Positions 17,039 to 25,195 of a DNA stretch of 64,000 nt are shown piece after piece. The DNA comes from Acidobacteriota bacterium (GTDB lineage: Bacteria > Acidobacteriota > Terriglobia > Terriglobales > Acidobacteriaceae). The stretch lies in assembly GCA_031296105.1 (NCBI GenBank), contig JARLGJ010000016.1, forward strand, positions 1 to 64,000. The letters are read 5' to 3'. Position 1 is the first letter of the stretch, and each line of letters opens with the position of its first letter. A program made the position numbers and the translations under genes. The notes beneath the pieces were generated by a model, which made no database searches, was not told where the DNA came from, and saw nothing but the letters and a program-made list of their open reading frames with translations.

Positions 17039-18100
17039 TCAGTCGCCGGTCTCGGGCTGCGTCACGGCATTCAGCGGCAGTTCTGGCGAAGGATCGTTGG
17101 TGGCGGCGCCATCCATGCGCTGCTTTTTCGGCGCGGCAAAACGCGAACGCAGAGGCTGGTCGATGCCATACTGCGCGGCCGCTGCCAACAGCAATGGCAC
17201 TGCAAGCAGCACAAATGCGTTCTTTACCCCGAGGCCAAGCAGCAGCATGATGGCCGGCAGATGGAACAGGTAGAGCGGATAGGAAACGTCGCCCAGAACG
17301 TTGCCAAACTTCGCCGTCCATCCGGAGATGCGCACCTCGGTGCTGAGCGTTAGCACAAAGATCGTCAGCAGCAGCGGCAGTCCCCAATTCTTACCCAGAG
17401 CCAGGCTCAAGGTGGCGGGAAACGCAAGCACGGCAAAACCCAGCGGCGTGCGGCGCAGGCGGAAGTAGAGAAACCCCGTCACCCACATCCAACTGGTGAC
17501 CAGCAGCAGACGCCAGTTGGCCAGCGTATCAATGCCCGCATTCTTCGGCTGCATCCAGAGGAAGGCCGCAAACGACGCCAGGATCAGCAGAGCCAGCGCC
17601 GCGGTGGGCAGCTTTTTCAGCCTGGGCGCCACCATGTAGTGCCACCACTCCGGACTGAGCGACCACAGAGGGCCGTCAAAGCTGACCGGCGCGCAGACCA
17701 CGCTCTGCAACATGAGCAAAGAGGCCAGCACGGACCACCCGCTTGCTCCCGGCGTGCGCTCGCCCAGCGGCCACAGGAAGGAATGCGCGGGCGACAGGCG
17801 AAGCACGCTCTGCACTACGAGTCCAAAGGCGATGGCCGCCACATACAGAGGCCAGATGCGCAGCACGCGGCGGCGATAAAAGCCCTGCTGCTCGCGCTCC
17901 AGGCTGGCGGCAATGCTGTAGCCGGATAACAAAAAGAAGCCGAAGACCGCACTGGTGGGATTCAACAGATCGGCACGGAATAGCGCCAGACGGTCCGGAC
18001 GCACCATCAGGAAGAAGTGCCCAAGCACCACCATGGAGGCCAGCACAAAGCGCCATGCCGCCAAAAAGCTCCAACTGGTTTTGTGGAAACTCTCCTGCAT
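17039..18100 (-). CDS. Membrane acyltransferase (OafA/NodX, Acyltransferase_3 family)
   Basis: A 353-residue polytopic inner-membrane protein with about ten hydrophobic segments. The family marks are the histidine in the first membrane helix (WRFVLASMVVLGHFF), the FGFFLLSGYSIAAS segment and the RRRVLRIWPLY motif containing the conserved arginines. Members O-acylate sugars of cell-surface polysaccharides or antibiotics. The ATG at 18100 begins just before helix 1; the longer frame adds a non-conserved N-terminus. No polysaccharide genes are adjacent, so the acceptor is unknown. Confidence 0.88.
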   Translation of the reverse strand: MQESFHKTSWSFLAAWRFVLASMVVLGHFFLMVRPDRLALFRADLLNPTSAVFGFFLLSGYSIAASLEREQQGFYRRRVLRIWPLYVAAIAFGLVVQSVLRLSPAHSFLWPLGERTPGASGWSVLASLLMLQSVVCAPVSFDGPLWSLSPEWWHYMVAPRLKKLPTAALALLILASFAAFLWMQPKNAGIDTLANWRLLLVTSWMWVTGFLYFRLRRTPLGFAVLAFPATLSLALGKNWGLPLLLTIFVLTLSTEVRISGWTAKFGNVLGDVSYPLYLFHLPAIMLLLGLGVKNAFVLLAVPLLLAAAAQYGIDQPLRSRFAAPKKQRMDGAATNDPSPELPLNAVTQPETGD

Positions 18101-18260
18101 GAACCGTCCACGGCTTCCGTCCCGCTTGCGCGAGTGTGCTGGGACCATTGCTTGACCGCGCGGAAACCTGCTGGCTTTAGTGTACCGCCCGTGCCGCCCA
18201 AGGTTCCATGCCGTTGGCTGGCGGCAGGCCGTCGCGCGGAAGTCGCCGCGCCGTCCGTGC

Positions 18261-18298
18261 AAAAAGGGCAACCCGCGATGAACCGCGAATTGCCCTCG
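18261..18298 (-). terminator. Terminator of the OprB-type porin gene
   Basis: On the minus strand GAGGGCAATTCGCGG and CGCGGGTTGCCC fold around TTCAT and are followed by TTTTT, about 65 bases past the porin stop codon. The stem is long and strong. Confidence 0.88.
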
Positions 18299-18360
18299 TT
18301 TTCGGGAAGCACCTATTGAAGCGTGGTTACGCCGCTGCAAAGCGGCTGAGTGGCCTTGGT

Positions 18361-19854
18361 TTAGTGATGTCCTCCGTCCAGGCCGAGGATGCCGTCCAAG
18401 GGGAAGATGAGCATGGTGCCGAAGCCCCAACCCGCTTTGGTCTGGCCGCCGTAGGAGGGGTTCATCAGCGTGTTCGGATTCCAGACGCGCTGCGCGAAGG
18501 GCATGGCAATGACGTACTTGGTGAGCAGGAAGGCTTCAACCCCCAGGCCCTGCTCGTTGCGTCCGTTCTTGAAGCCGCTGCCACCGGCCGCGATGTTCGC
18601 GGAGTTCTCGAAGTCATACATGTCCTGCGTGGTGCGCACCAGGCTGTACTTGAGCGAGATCTGATCGGCCGGATGCCCCTTGATGAGACCACCCTGGATC
18701 ACGCCCGCCTTGAAGTCGGTGTACAAGCCGCTGACGTTTTTCGAGTCGAGGCTCTGCGTCAACTGGCCATACACGCTGAACGGCTTGGGCGCGGTGCCGG
18801 GAGCCGAGAAGTTGTGCACCCCCTGACGGCCCGCGGCATAGATGATGTCCGTGCCCATGTGCTGGTCCTTGGTGGGGTTGGAGAAACCGTTGCCAATGGA
18901 AAGCTCGCGGTTCTGCTGCGCGGTATTGTGCGCGTAGCTGAACTCGTAGTCCTTCGCGTACTTGTCCTGACGCGGATCGGTACGATAGGAGAGGTCGGCC
19001 AGATAAACGTTGCTGTCCGGGCGCGCGCCGTGGAACGTCGGCGTCTTGCCGATTTCCCAGCCATCGCTCCAGGGGAAGGTGGCATTCTCACGCCACGTGC
19101 TGACCTGCAGGGTCAACGCCTTATTGAAGTGGAAGGCGGAGCGGACCAGCCAGTCGGCGTAGGGCGTGGGGCTTTCGCCGAAACCGCCGTCATACTGCGC
19201 CAGCAGGCTCTGGCAACCAAAGTCCACCAGGCAGACCGACTTTACAAACCAGGTACCGGCGTTGGCCTTGCCAAATTCCAGCTCGAACTTGTTGTTGAAG
19301 GCCTTGTGCTCCCAGGTCAGGCGCGTCAAGTGCGGGAAGTAGGGAATGTACGGGCCAGGCTGTCCAACCAGTGTGTCGCCTACCTGCGTGCCATAACCCT
19401 GGGTGTTATGCGTGGTGGGCACAAGCAGCTCGGTGAAGTGGAAGTTTCCACCCTTGTAGCCGATCAGCTTGTTCATGTCCACATCGGCGCCGACCGTCAA
19501 AAGGGTCAGCTCTTCCCAGTTTCCTGGGTTCTGACCCATCTTCGGGTCGCCAAGCCAGAACTGCACAACATTGAAGATCGGGCTGATGCCGTGGTTGTTC
19601 AGCGCCTTGCCGACATTGACGAGCGGCGGCTCACTGGCCTTCGTCGCAGCATTGCCTCCGGGCGCGGCGGAGCCCTGCGCAGGACCGCCTTCTTCCGTGC
19701 TCGGCGTTACCAGGCCAACCGTTTTATCTTGCGGCGTCTGCACGGCTTGCGCCTGCGCACCGATGGAAAAAGCGAGAAGCACGGCAGCCAGCGCCGGTAC
19801 AGCTCCACGCAGGAGATTTTTCGAACTGATCGTATATGACAAAGAGTCCTCCAT
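18361..19854 (-). CDS. Outer-membrane porin, carbohydrate-selective OprB type
   Basis: The 497-residue protein has a signal peptide (...AVLLAFSIGAQAQA) and a porin barrel with alternating aromatic strands. The segments LTRLTWEHKAFNNKFELEFGKANAGTWF and FVKSVCLVDFGCQSL resemble the conserved OprB core (a strand followed by a Cys-containing loop). It should admit small solutes across the outer membrane. Its own sigma-54 promoter at 19987-20003 and the upstream dyad shared with the flavoprotein gene tie it to the reductase system. Substrate specificity cannot be read; sugar transport is only the family default. Confidence 0.82.
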   Translation of the reverse strand: MEDSLSYTISSKNLLRGAVPALAAVLLAFSIGAQAQAVQTPQDKTVGLVTPSTEEGGPAQGSAAPGGNAATKASEPPLVNVGKALNNHGISPIFNVVQFWLGDPKMGQNPGNWEELTLLTVGADVDMNKLIGYKGGNFHFTELLVPTTHNTQGYGTQVGDTLVGQPGPYIPYFPHLTRLTWEHKAFNNKFELEFGKANAGTWFVKSVCLVDFGCQSLLAQYDGGFGESPTPYADWLVRSAFHFNKALTLQVSTWRENATFPWSDGWEIGKTPTFHGARPDSNVYLADLSYRTDPRQDKYAKDYEFSYAHNTAQQNRELSIGNGFSNPTKDQHMGTDIIYAAGRQGVHNFSAPGTAPKPFSVYGQLTQSLDSKNVSGLYTDFKAGVIQGGLIKGHPADQISLKYSLVRTTQDMYDFENSANIAAGGSGFKNGRNEQGLGVEAFLLTKYVIAMPFAQRVWNPNTLMNPSYGGQTKAGWGFGTMLIFPLDGILGLDGGHH

Positions 19855-19986
19855 GAATTGCGAGCGTTCCAATCTCAATACTGGTGGAGAGGCCACTCAG
19901 GCTTGCTTGCCTCTATTTGATTCAGCCCCGCGAAGGCCTGAATGCGCGCCCTTCTCCACCGGATCAGGAACACCGCTTCTAAAATG

Positions 19987-20003
19987 GCAATTCATGCGCC
20001 AAA
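19987..20003 (-). promoter_or_regulatory. Sigma-54 promoter of the OprB-type porin gene
   Basis: The minus strand reads TTTGGCGCATGAATTGC, matching TGGC(A/G)C...TTGC with GG at 20000-19999, exactly ten bases, then GC at 19988-19987. Transcription would start near 19975, about 120 bases before the ATG. The upstream dyad at 20104-20131 is placed as expected for an activator site. Confidence 0.75.
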
Positions 20004-20103
20004 CAGACGAAAAATCATAATCAATTATCTCTTTTGTTTTCAATAATTTAACTCGACATAATCCGCAATGCTTCCGCTAGATACCACATTATGCGTCCAG
20101 TTG

Positions 20104-20131
20104 TGCCGAAGACGTCCTGGCATTTCCGGCA
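20104..20131. promoter_or_regulatory. Putative sigma-54 activator site (UAS) of the porin promoter
   Basis: TGCCG-N18-CGGCA, with a GTCC centre, lies with its centre about 118 bp upstream of the -24 GG. The same arms, spacer length and centre occur at 22140-22167 ahead of the flavoprotein promoter. About two thirds of the 36 aligned positions are identical. Confidence 0.65.
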
Positions 20132-20213
20132 ATTCCGGTAAATTTGAATTTTTCACCGCTCTCCATTCACTCCCGAACCGCTTGCCGGTAGCTTCCCGGG
20201 AAAGTGTGTAACG

Positions 20214-20249
20214 GTAAAAAACGAATGCCCCTTCAGCAGAGGCATTCGC
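20214..20249 (-). terminator. Terminator of the flavoprotein gene at 20290
   Basis: CGAATGCC (20222-20229) pairs with GGCATTCG (20241-20248), and on the minus strand TTTTTT follows. It lies about 40 bases past the flavoprotein stop and separates this unit from the porin unit. Confidence 0.9.
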
Positions 20250-20289
20250 GATTCGTGTTGCAAGCAGACTTAATGAGTGGGAAACCGCC

Positions 20290-21867
20290 TTACGAAATCC
20301 GATTGGCCACGATGTGCTTGGCGGCCTTGCGTCCGCCCCACAGGGCCACGGCCTGGCAGGTGCCCATCAGGTAGGTCTCACCCTCCCAGCCACTGGTGAG
20401 AATGCCGGTGGCATAGAGGCCGCTGATCACCTTGTAGCGCGGATCCACCACCTGGGCGTTACGGTTAATGCGCACGCCGCCGTTGGTGTTCACCATGCCC
20501 GAGGAGAGACGGAAGGCGTAGAACGGACCCTTGGCAACCGGCCAGATGTTGGACGCCTTTTTGCCCCATTCCGCATCGCTTCCCGACTGGGCAAAGCCGT
20601 TGTACTGCTCCACGGTGCCTTTGAAGGCTGCGGCGTCGAGTCCGATCTTGTGCGCCAATTCCTCCAGCGAGGGAGCGGTGAAGACGTCGGGCAGATTCTT
20701 GTACTTCTCGATCTCCGCCGCGAGTCCCGGGACCGGATTGCCGATGAGCTTGTCGGCAAAGCCGCTGTAATGCGTCTGGCAGGCACCGGCCGCATATTTG
20801 TCGAATCCAGCCTGGTCGAGAATCGAATAAACGCTGCCCTGGATTTCGACCGCCTTGTTGCAGTTGGCCGTTGCGCTGACGATGCTCTCGTCGATGAAGC
20901 GCACCGCATCCTGGTTCACCCACAGGTTGGTGGGCTGCATGGCTACGCAGACGCCGAGCGACGAATCGTAGGCAAAGCCCTTGACGTTAAGGAAGAGCGA
21001 GGAGACGCACAGGTGCGTGGCCTTGCCATGAGCCGTGGCTTCCACCATCACCTGGCCGTCGCCGTCTTGTCCGGACTGCGCGCCGTCGATGATGACCTTC
21101 TCCAGGTCGATGCTGGTGTACTTGGCCAGCAGAGCCTTGTTGGTGCTGATGCCGCCGGTGGCCAGCACAACGCCCTTGGCCTTGATGTCGATGACCTTGC
21201 CGCTCTTCTCCTTGGCGCGCACGCCGAGGCAGGTGTACGGATCCTTCATCAGCAAAGACTCAACCGCGATGTTGGCGCGCATCTCCACGCCCAGGGCCTT
21301 GGCCTGCGGAACCAGGGTGTTGATGCAGGACATGCCATGGCCGCCCTCATAGAAGTTCAACGGCGTTCCGGGCAGCGGATGAATCTTGACCTTGTGCTTG
21401 TCAAACAGCCAGGCGGAGTTCTCTTTCTGGTCAAGGTTCTTCTGGTAATGCAGCATGGGATCGGCGACGTAATTGGACCACTTGGCGAAATCGGCGGCCG
21501 AACGGCGCGCTTCGGCGTCATCGGCCGGCACCGGTCCAATGAACACTTCGGCAAAGTTGCTGCCGCCGCCCCAGAAACGCTCCTTCTCAAGGAGGAGCAC
21601 TTTCTTTGCGCCCTCTTCAGCCGCGGTCATGGCCGCCGAAAGCCCGCCCAATCCCGAACCAACGACGACAACATCAACCTCGATGGTTGCATCGGCCTTG
21701 GTGATCTTTGCCGCCGGCTTGGCGCTCGTCTTCTTCTCTGCCGCTTCGGCCGTCGCCGGCATCAGGGCCTTGCCAGCCAGAACGCCGGTGCCAACTGCCG
21801 CCATCGCGGTTACCGCCGCTCCGCTCAGGAAATTTCTGCGGGATGAATCAATCTTCTTGGATTCCAA
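20290..21867 (-). CDS. Tat-exported FAD-dependent oxidoreductase, fumarate/urocanate reductase-like flavoprotein
   Basis: A 525-residue periplasmic flavoprotein of the FAD_binding_2 (fumarate reductase flavoprotein) family. The N-terminus has a twin-arginine signal (SSRRNFLSGAAVTAMA). The FAD dinucleotide fold DVVVVGSGLGGLSAAMTAAEEG is near residues 64-86, GVVLATGGIS in the middle, and the C-terminal active-site segment is NTNGGVRINRNAQVVD. No heme domain or FMN-binding domain is fused to it, so electrons must come from a separate carrier, plausibly the tetraheme cytochrome encoded at 26965. It has its own sigma-54 promoter and terminator. It probably reduces a small organic acceptor; fumarate itself is not established. 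Confidence 0.85.
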   Translation of the reverse strand: MESKKIDSSRRNFLSGAAVTAMAAVGTGVLAGKALMPATAEAAEKKTSAKPAAKITKADATIEVDVVVVGSGLGGLSAAMTAAEEGAKKVLLLEKERFWGGGSNFAEVFIGPVPADDAEARRSAADFAKWSNYVADPMLHYQKNLDQKENSAWLFDKHKVKIHPLPGTPLNFYEGGHGMSCINTLVPQAKALGVEMRANIAVESLLMKDPYTCLGVRAKEKSGKVIDIKAKGVVLATGGISTNKALLAKYTSIDLEKVIIDGAQSGQDGDGQVMVEATAHGKATHLCVSSLFLNVKGFAYDSSLGVCVAMQPTNLWVNQDAVRFIDESIVSATANCNKAVEIQGSVYSILDQAGFDKYAAGACQTHYSGFADKLIGNPVPGLAAEIEKYKNLPDVFTAPSLEELAHKIGLDAAAFKGTVEQYNGFAQSGSDAEWGKKASNIWPVAKGPFYAFRLSSGMVNTNGGVRINRNAQVVDPRYKVISGLYATGILTSGWEGETYLMGTCQAVALWGGRKAAKHIVANRIS

Positions 21868-22019
21868 TGCCTGACTCCTTCTTGAAGAATCGCTTATTAA
21901 ATGAACTCATTACGGTCGCATTTTGTACCGGTGCCTATCACTTGTCTTGACTCGGGCCATTGCTCCAACCCAAGCAGGGGAATCTGCTCGCTGACGAAAG
22001 ATGCACCGGTGCTGTAGGT

Positions 22020-22035
22020 GCAATCCCCACGCCAA
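22020..22035 (-). promoter_or_regulatory. Sigma-54 promoter of the flavoprotein gene
   Basis: The minus strand reads TTGGCGTGGGGATTGC, then A. GG lies at 22033-22032, ten bases follow, then GC at 22021-22020, and both the TGGC and TTGCA elements are intact. The start site would be near 22008, about 140 bases upstream of the ATG at 21867. Confidence 0.82.
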
Positions 22036-22132
22036 AACGTGGGACTCGATCTCGGGAATGTAATCGCTTTGTTATGAACAGATAAGTCCAGGCGGACTGA
22101 GTTTTATGCAGGAATGAATTCGAGGATGAAGT

Positions 22133-22174
22133 CCTGATATGCCGAGACCGTCCGGACATTCTCGGCATATCAGG
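22133..22174. promoter_or_regulatory. Perfect 15-bp dyad, putative sigma-54 activator site (UAS)
   Basis: CCTGATATGCCGAGA (22133-22147) is perfectly inverted as TCTCGGCATATCAGG (22160-22174) around 12 bases. Its centre is about 121 bp upstream of the -24 GG of the flavoprotein promoter, the usual enhancer distance, and its core TGCCG-N18-CGGCA recurs at the porin promoter. No T-run follows on the minus strand, so it does not look like a tatA terminator, although transcription reaching it could form a hairpin. Confidence 0.7.
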
Positions 22175-22223
22175 CAAAATGCGTGCAATGAGTCCGTTCC
22201 GCGAGCAACGCCGGACGCACAGC

Positions 22224-22412
22224 TCACGCTTGCTTTTCGATTGCCGGGGCCGCGGGAGCGGGCTTGGGTTCGTCGCGCACGCTCTCCTTAAATTGACGGA
22301 TTCCATCGCCCAAGCCCTTGCCGAGATCGGCCAATTTACTGGGACCGAAGACCAGCAGGGCAATGAACAGAATTACAAGCAGGTGCATGGGTTGCAACAA
22401 ACCTTCAAACAT
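22224..22412 (-). CDS. tatA: Sec-independent (Tat) translocase subunit TatA/E type
   Basis: The 62-residue protein has the full TatA plan: a short N-terminus, one membrane helix (MHLLVILFIALLVFG), the FGPSKLADLGKGLGDGIRQFK hinge and amphipathic helix, then a short charged tail. TatA oligomers form the passage for folded Tat substrates. No tatB or tatC is adjacent. Its place as the last gene of the cytochrome-flavoprotein-porin-MFS series, 43 bases after the MFS stop, suggests it boosts export of the two Tat-signal flavoproteins encoded on either side. Confidence 0.93.
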   Translation of the reverse strand: MFEGLLQPMHLLVILFIALLVFGPSKLADLGKGLGDGIRQFKESVRDEPKPAPAAPAIEKQA

Positions 22413-22455
22413 AATGACTCCTTCAATCCACTAAGAAATAAAACCGTGGAACCTC

Positions 22456-23691
22456 TTAATCGCCGGCACAATCATGGCTCCGATCCCGGACAATGAAACT
22501 CTGCAGCACGGCCAGGCCGCTTGCCAGGGTCATCACCAGCGCCATGCGGACGGCCGCACTGCCCACGGAAAGTGAGACCAGACCGGAGCCGATCGCTCCG
22601 CCCAGCATGGCGCTGGCGCCCAATAGTGCCGCAGCCATGCCCGCCTGCTCTCCGGCCGGGGCCATGACGGCGTTGGCCAGCAAAGGCATGACAAAGCCAA
22701 AGCACAAGCTCATGATGACCAGAAGCGGAAGCGCCAGCAGGACGTACATGCGTCCGGTGAAGGCCAGGCACAGCAGCATTCCATTGGCCAGCACCGCGGG
22801 GATGATGATGAGGGCAAAGAGCCACGACGGAGTGACCACGCCGCAGTTCATCCGGTGAGCTAGCAGCGAGCCGGCGACAGATCCCAAGGCGATCAGTCCC
22901 AGCAGCAGGGAGTACTGCGCGGCGCTGAGCAAATTGGTCTCGCGGAAGACCGTGGCAGAGCCCGCCAGAAACGCCAGCAGCATGGCCGTCAGAGAGGCAT
23001 TCATCAGGCAATAGAAAAGAGTGCGATGGCCCGCGAGCAACTGGCGGTACTGCGCAATGACCGTGCCCGGAGTAAAGGACTGCAAACGCCGATGGCCGGC
23101 AAACGATTCGTTAAAGCCCAGCAGAAAGCGCAGGACCAGCAGTACTCCGCCTACCGCGAGCAGATAGAAATTCCATCGCCATCCCAGCACCGAGCAAACC
23201 ATACCACCAAGGGCGGGCGCGATCATCGGCGCCACAGCCTGCGCGGCATTCAGATCTGCCAGCCGGCGCTGCCCCTGGATTCCTTCAAATTGATCGCGCG
23301 TGATGGCCAGTGCAAGCACGCTGCCGGAGGCGGCGCCTGCTCCCTGCAGGATGCGAGCGCAGATCATGACGGGCAGGCTGTTGGACAAGCCGCAAACCAG
23401 AGCGGCAAGGACAAACACAGACACGCCAATCACACCCACCAGACGCCGTCCGTAGCGATCCGTCAGGGGACCGATGATGAGTTGCGCGAGGCCATAGCTG
23501 GCCAGGAACAAACTGATGGTGTAGCCCATGGCCGCGGTGCCTTGATGCAACGACGCGGCAATCTGCGGAAAGATGGCGAGGTATAGATCCGTGGACAGAG
23601 GGGGCAGGGCGGCCATGAGAGCAAGCACCAGCAACGGCTCGCCTCGCACCGCGCTTGCGCTAAGTTCCCTTTCCGCCCCGGCCGTGCTCAT
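22456..23691 (-). CDS. MFS transporter, Bcr/CflA drug-resistance type
   Basis: A 411-residue, 12-segment carrier of the major facilitator superfamily. The Bcr/CflA subfamily marks are ALPPLSTDLYLAIFPQIAASL in helix 1, GPLTDRYGRRLVGVIG (motif A) and the helix 4-5 segment RILQGAGAASGSVLALAITRD. The ATG overlaps the stop of the upstream porin gene by one base (TAATG), indicating translational coupling. Within this operon it may export a reduced product or move a related compound rather than a drug; that is inference. Confidence 0.88.
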   Translation of the reverse strand: MSTAGAERELSASAVRGEPLLVLALMAALPPLSTDLYLAIFPQIAASLHQGTAAMGYTISLFLASYGLAQLIIGPLTDRYGRRLVGVIGVSVFVLAALVCGLSNSLPVMICARILQGAGAASGSVLALAITRDQFEGIQGQRRLADLNAAQAVAPMIAPALGGMVCSVLGWRWNFYLLAVGGVLLVLRFLLGFNESFAGHRRLQSFTPGTVIAQYRQLLAGHRTLFYCLMNASLTAMLLAFLAGSATVFRETNLLSAAQYSLLLGLIALGSVAGSLLAHRMNCGVVTPSWLFALIIIPAVLANGMLLCLAFTGRMYVLLALPLLVIMSLCFGFVMPLLANAVMAPAGEQAGMAAALLGASAMLGGAIGSGLVSLSVGSAAVRMALVMTLASGLAVLQSFIVRDRSHDCAGD

Positions 23692-25049
23692 TAGAAATAC
23701 ACCGAAAGATCGATTGTACCGGTTAGCTGCGTGTGGCTGCGTTTGGAGTTGAAGGCCGCGCCATGCGAGGCGTTCTGCCAGTCGTAGCGCAACTCAGGAC
23801 GCAACACCAGGTAGCGCCCCATGGTGTAGCGCACGCCGCCGGTCAACCCGTTAAAGTCGCTGCGCACGCCGCTCGGCAGTTCGTAGCCTGCGGCGTCGCG
23901 ATAGTGCTCGTAGCGCGCGTTGTACCAGAGTTTGCTGGTTGCGCGATAGGTTGCGCCAAGAACCGCGTTGCCCCAGCTTGCGCCGCGGAAGCCTCCCTGG
24001 CTGGTGCGCAGGGCAATGGTGCCGGCGCGGCCATCGCCTGACTGATGCCCCATGGTGAACTCCGTGTAGGCATTCCAGCGCGGCGTAAAGTCGTGGCCCA
24101 TGGTAAGCGCATGGTACTGATAAAGCTGGTGCCGTGGCGAGATCACTCCGTGCCAGGCCGTGCCCGGATAATCCGCTGCCGTGCGATCCGGGCTGATCTC
24201 GCCGTTGGCCCAGAAGGTCGCATAATCGATGCGCGTCTTGAAGTCCGGCGTGCGGTAGCGTATTGCCGCCTGGTAGGCAGGAGTTCCATTCGGTGAGCGC
24301 ACGGTCTCAATGCCGCTGTTCATGCCGAACTCCCAAGCCAGCGTTCCCCGCTGATTGCGGAAGAAATCTCCGGCCACTACGCCGCCCAGCGCCAGATCCG
24401 GATTCGCAATCAGCGAATACGTGTGCGTAGCAAACTGATTGGGGCCGATGCGCAGATTGGTGTGCGACTCATGGCCGATGCCAATGCCATAGAAACCGCC
24501 AAAGAAGTTCAGGCCGCCCAGCACCGGTACATAGGCGATGGCGTAGGCGTTGGGCACAATCAGGCTACTGGCCGTGGTGTTGGGATCGGTGGCACTGCGG
24601 TGATTCAAACCCCAAGTCTCATCCCAGCCGCCGAAGAGCGAGCCCGACGCGCGGCCCGCCACGGCTTGTGTGTAGTAGCCCCAGCTTGCCTGCTTCGGCG
24701 CCGCGCCTTGCAGAGGACCATAGCCGAGCATGGCGCTGCCGTGCGGGTCCTTATGGACATACATTTCGACGTTGTTCAGGTTCACTCCGTCATCGGTGGG
24801 CACCACCGGCAAGTTCCCGCTGCCGTAGCTGCGCTCCAGCGATTGATTATGGTTGTTCTCGGAAAATGTGAACTCCGCGTCCCAATCGATCTTCAGCCAA
24901 TTCGTGTTGCCGAGCACGGGGCGCAGCAAGGCGCCCTCCGGCGCCGCGGCTTCATCCGTCTGCTGGGCAAGGCAGGCAGGGGGCAGCACAATCAACAGGA
25001 ACAGTAACGCCAGCACGCCCGCAACCGGGATGGAAAAACTTACCTTCAA
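23691..25049 (-). CDS. Outer-membrane beta-barrel porin (BBP2/OmpL-like)
   Basis: The 452-residue protein has a signal peptide (ending ...LPPACLAQ) and a barrel with a terminal aromatic residue (TGTIDLSVYF). The stretch AYAIAYVPVLGGLNFFGGFYGIGIGHE is like the conserved V.GG....G.FY...G.E region of putative beta-barrel porin 2 proteins. It is preceded by a 146-base gap from the flavoprotein gene and coupled to the MFS gene. A second porin in the same regulon suggests a bulky or scarce substrate. The family call rests on visual resemblance only. Confidence 0.7.
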   Translation of the reverse strand: MKVSFSIPVAGVLALLFLLIVLPPACLAQQTDEAAAPEGALLRPVLGNTNWLKIDWDAEFTFSENNHNQSLERSYGSGNLPVVPTDDGVNLNNVEMYVHKDPHGSAMLGYGPLQGAAPKQASWGYYTQAVAGRASGSLFGGWDETWGLNHRSATDPNTTASSLIVPNAYAIAYVPVLGGLNFFGGFYGIGIGHESHTNLRIGPNQFATHTYSLIANPDLALGGVVAGDFFRNQRGTLAWEFGMNSGIETVRSPNGTPAYQAAIRYRTPDFKTRIDYATFWANGEISPDRTAADYPGTAWHGVISPRHQLYQYHALTMGHDFTPRWNAYTEFTMGHQSGDGRAGTIALRTSQGGFRGASWGNAVLGATYRATSKLWYNARYEHYRDAAGYELPSGVRSDFNGLTGGVRYTMGRYLVLRPELRYDWQNASHGAAFNSKRSHTQLTGTIDLSVYF

Positions 25050-25154
25050 AACCAGAACCCTTTCTCAAACTCGGTTGTCGCCTTACCGCACACTTCTACC
25101 CAGGCACAGAGAATCTCTGCGCGTTTCCCGTGCAGCGCCGGATGGAGAGGAAGA

Positions 25155-25182
25155 GAAGCGGCCCGCCGAAGCCGGCCGCTTC
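25155..25182 (-). terminator. Hairpin between the flavoprotein and porin genes
   Basis: GAAGCGGCC (25155-25163) pairs with GGCCGCTTC (25174-25182). It is a strong 9-bp stem just past the flavoprotein stop but has only a mixed T/C run on the minus strand. It may cause partial termination or protect the upstream mRNA, giving lower expression of the downstream genes. Confidence 0.5.
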
Positions 25183-25195
25183 CCAGGTTGATGAG

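Noticed and set aside
18208..19839. Long plus-strand frame opposite the OprB-type porin gene
   Set aside because: Antisense shadow. It runs across the porin terminator and has no recognisable domain.
25088..25102. GG-N10-GC on the minus strand 40 bases ahead of the BBP2-like porin gene
   Set aside because: Spacing and position fit, but the flanking bases (TGGGTAG...GTGCG) match the consensus poorly. Kept only as borderline.
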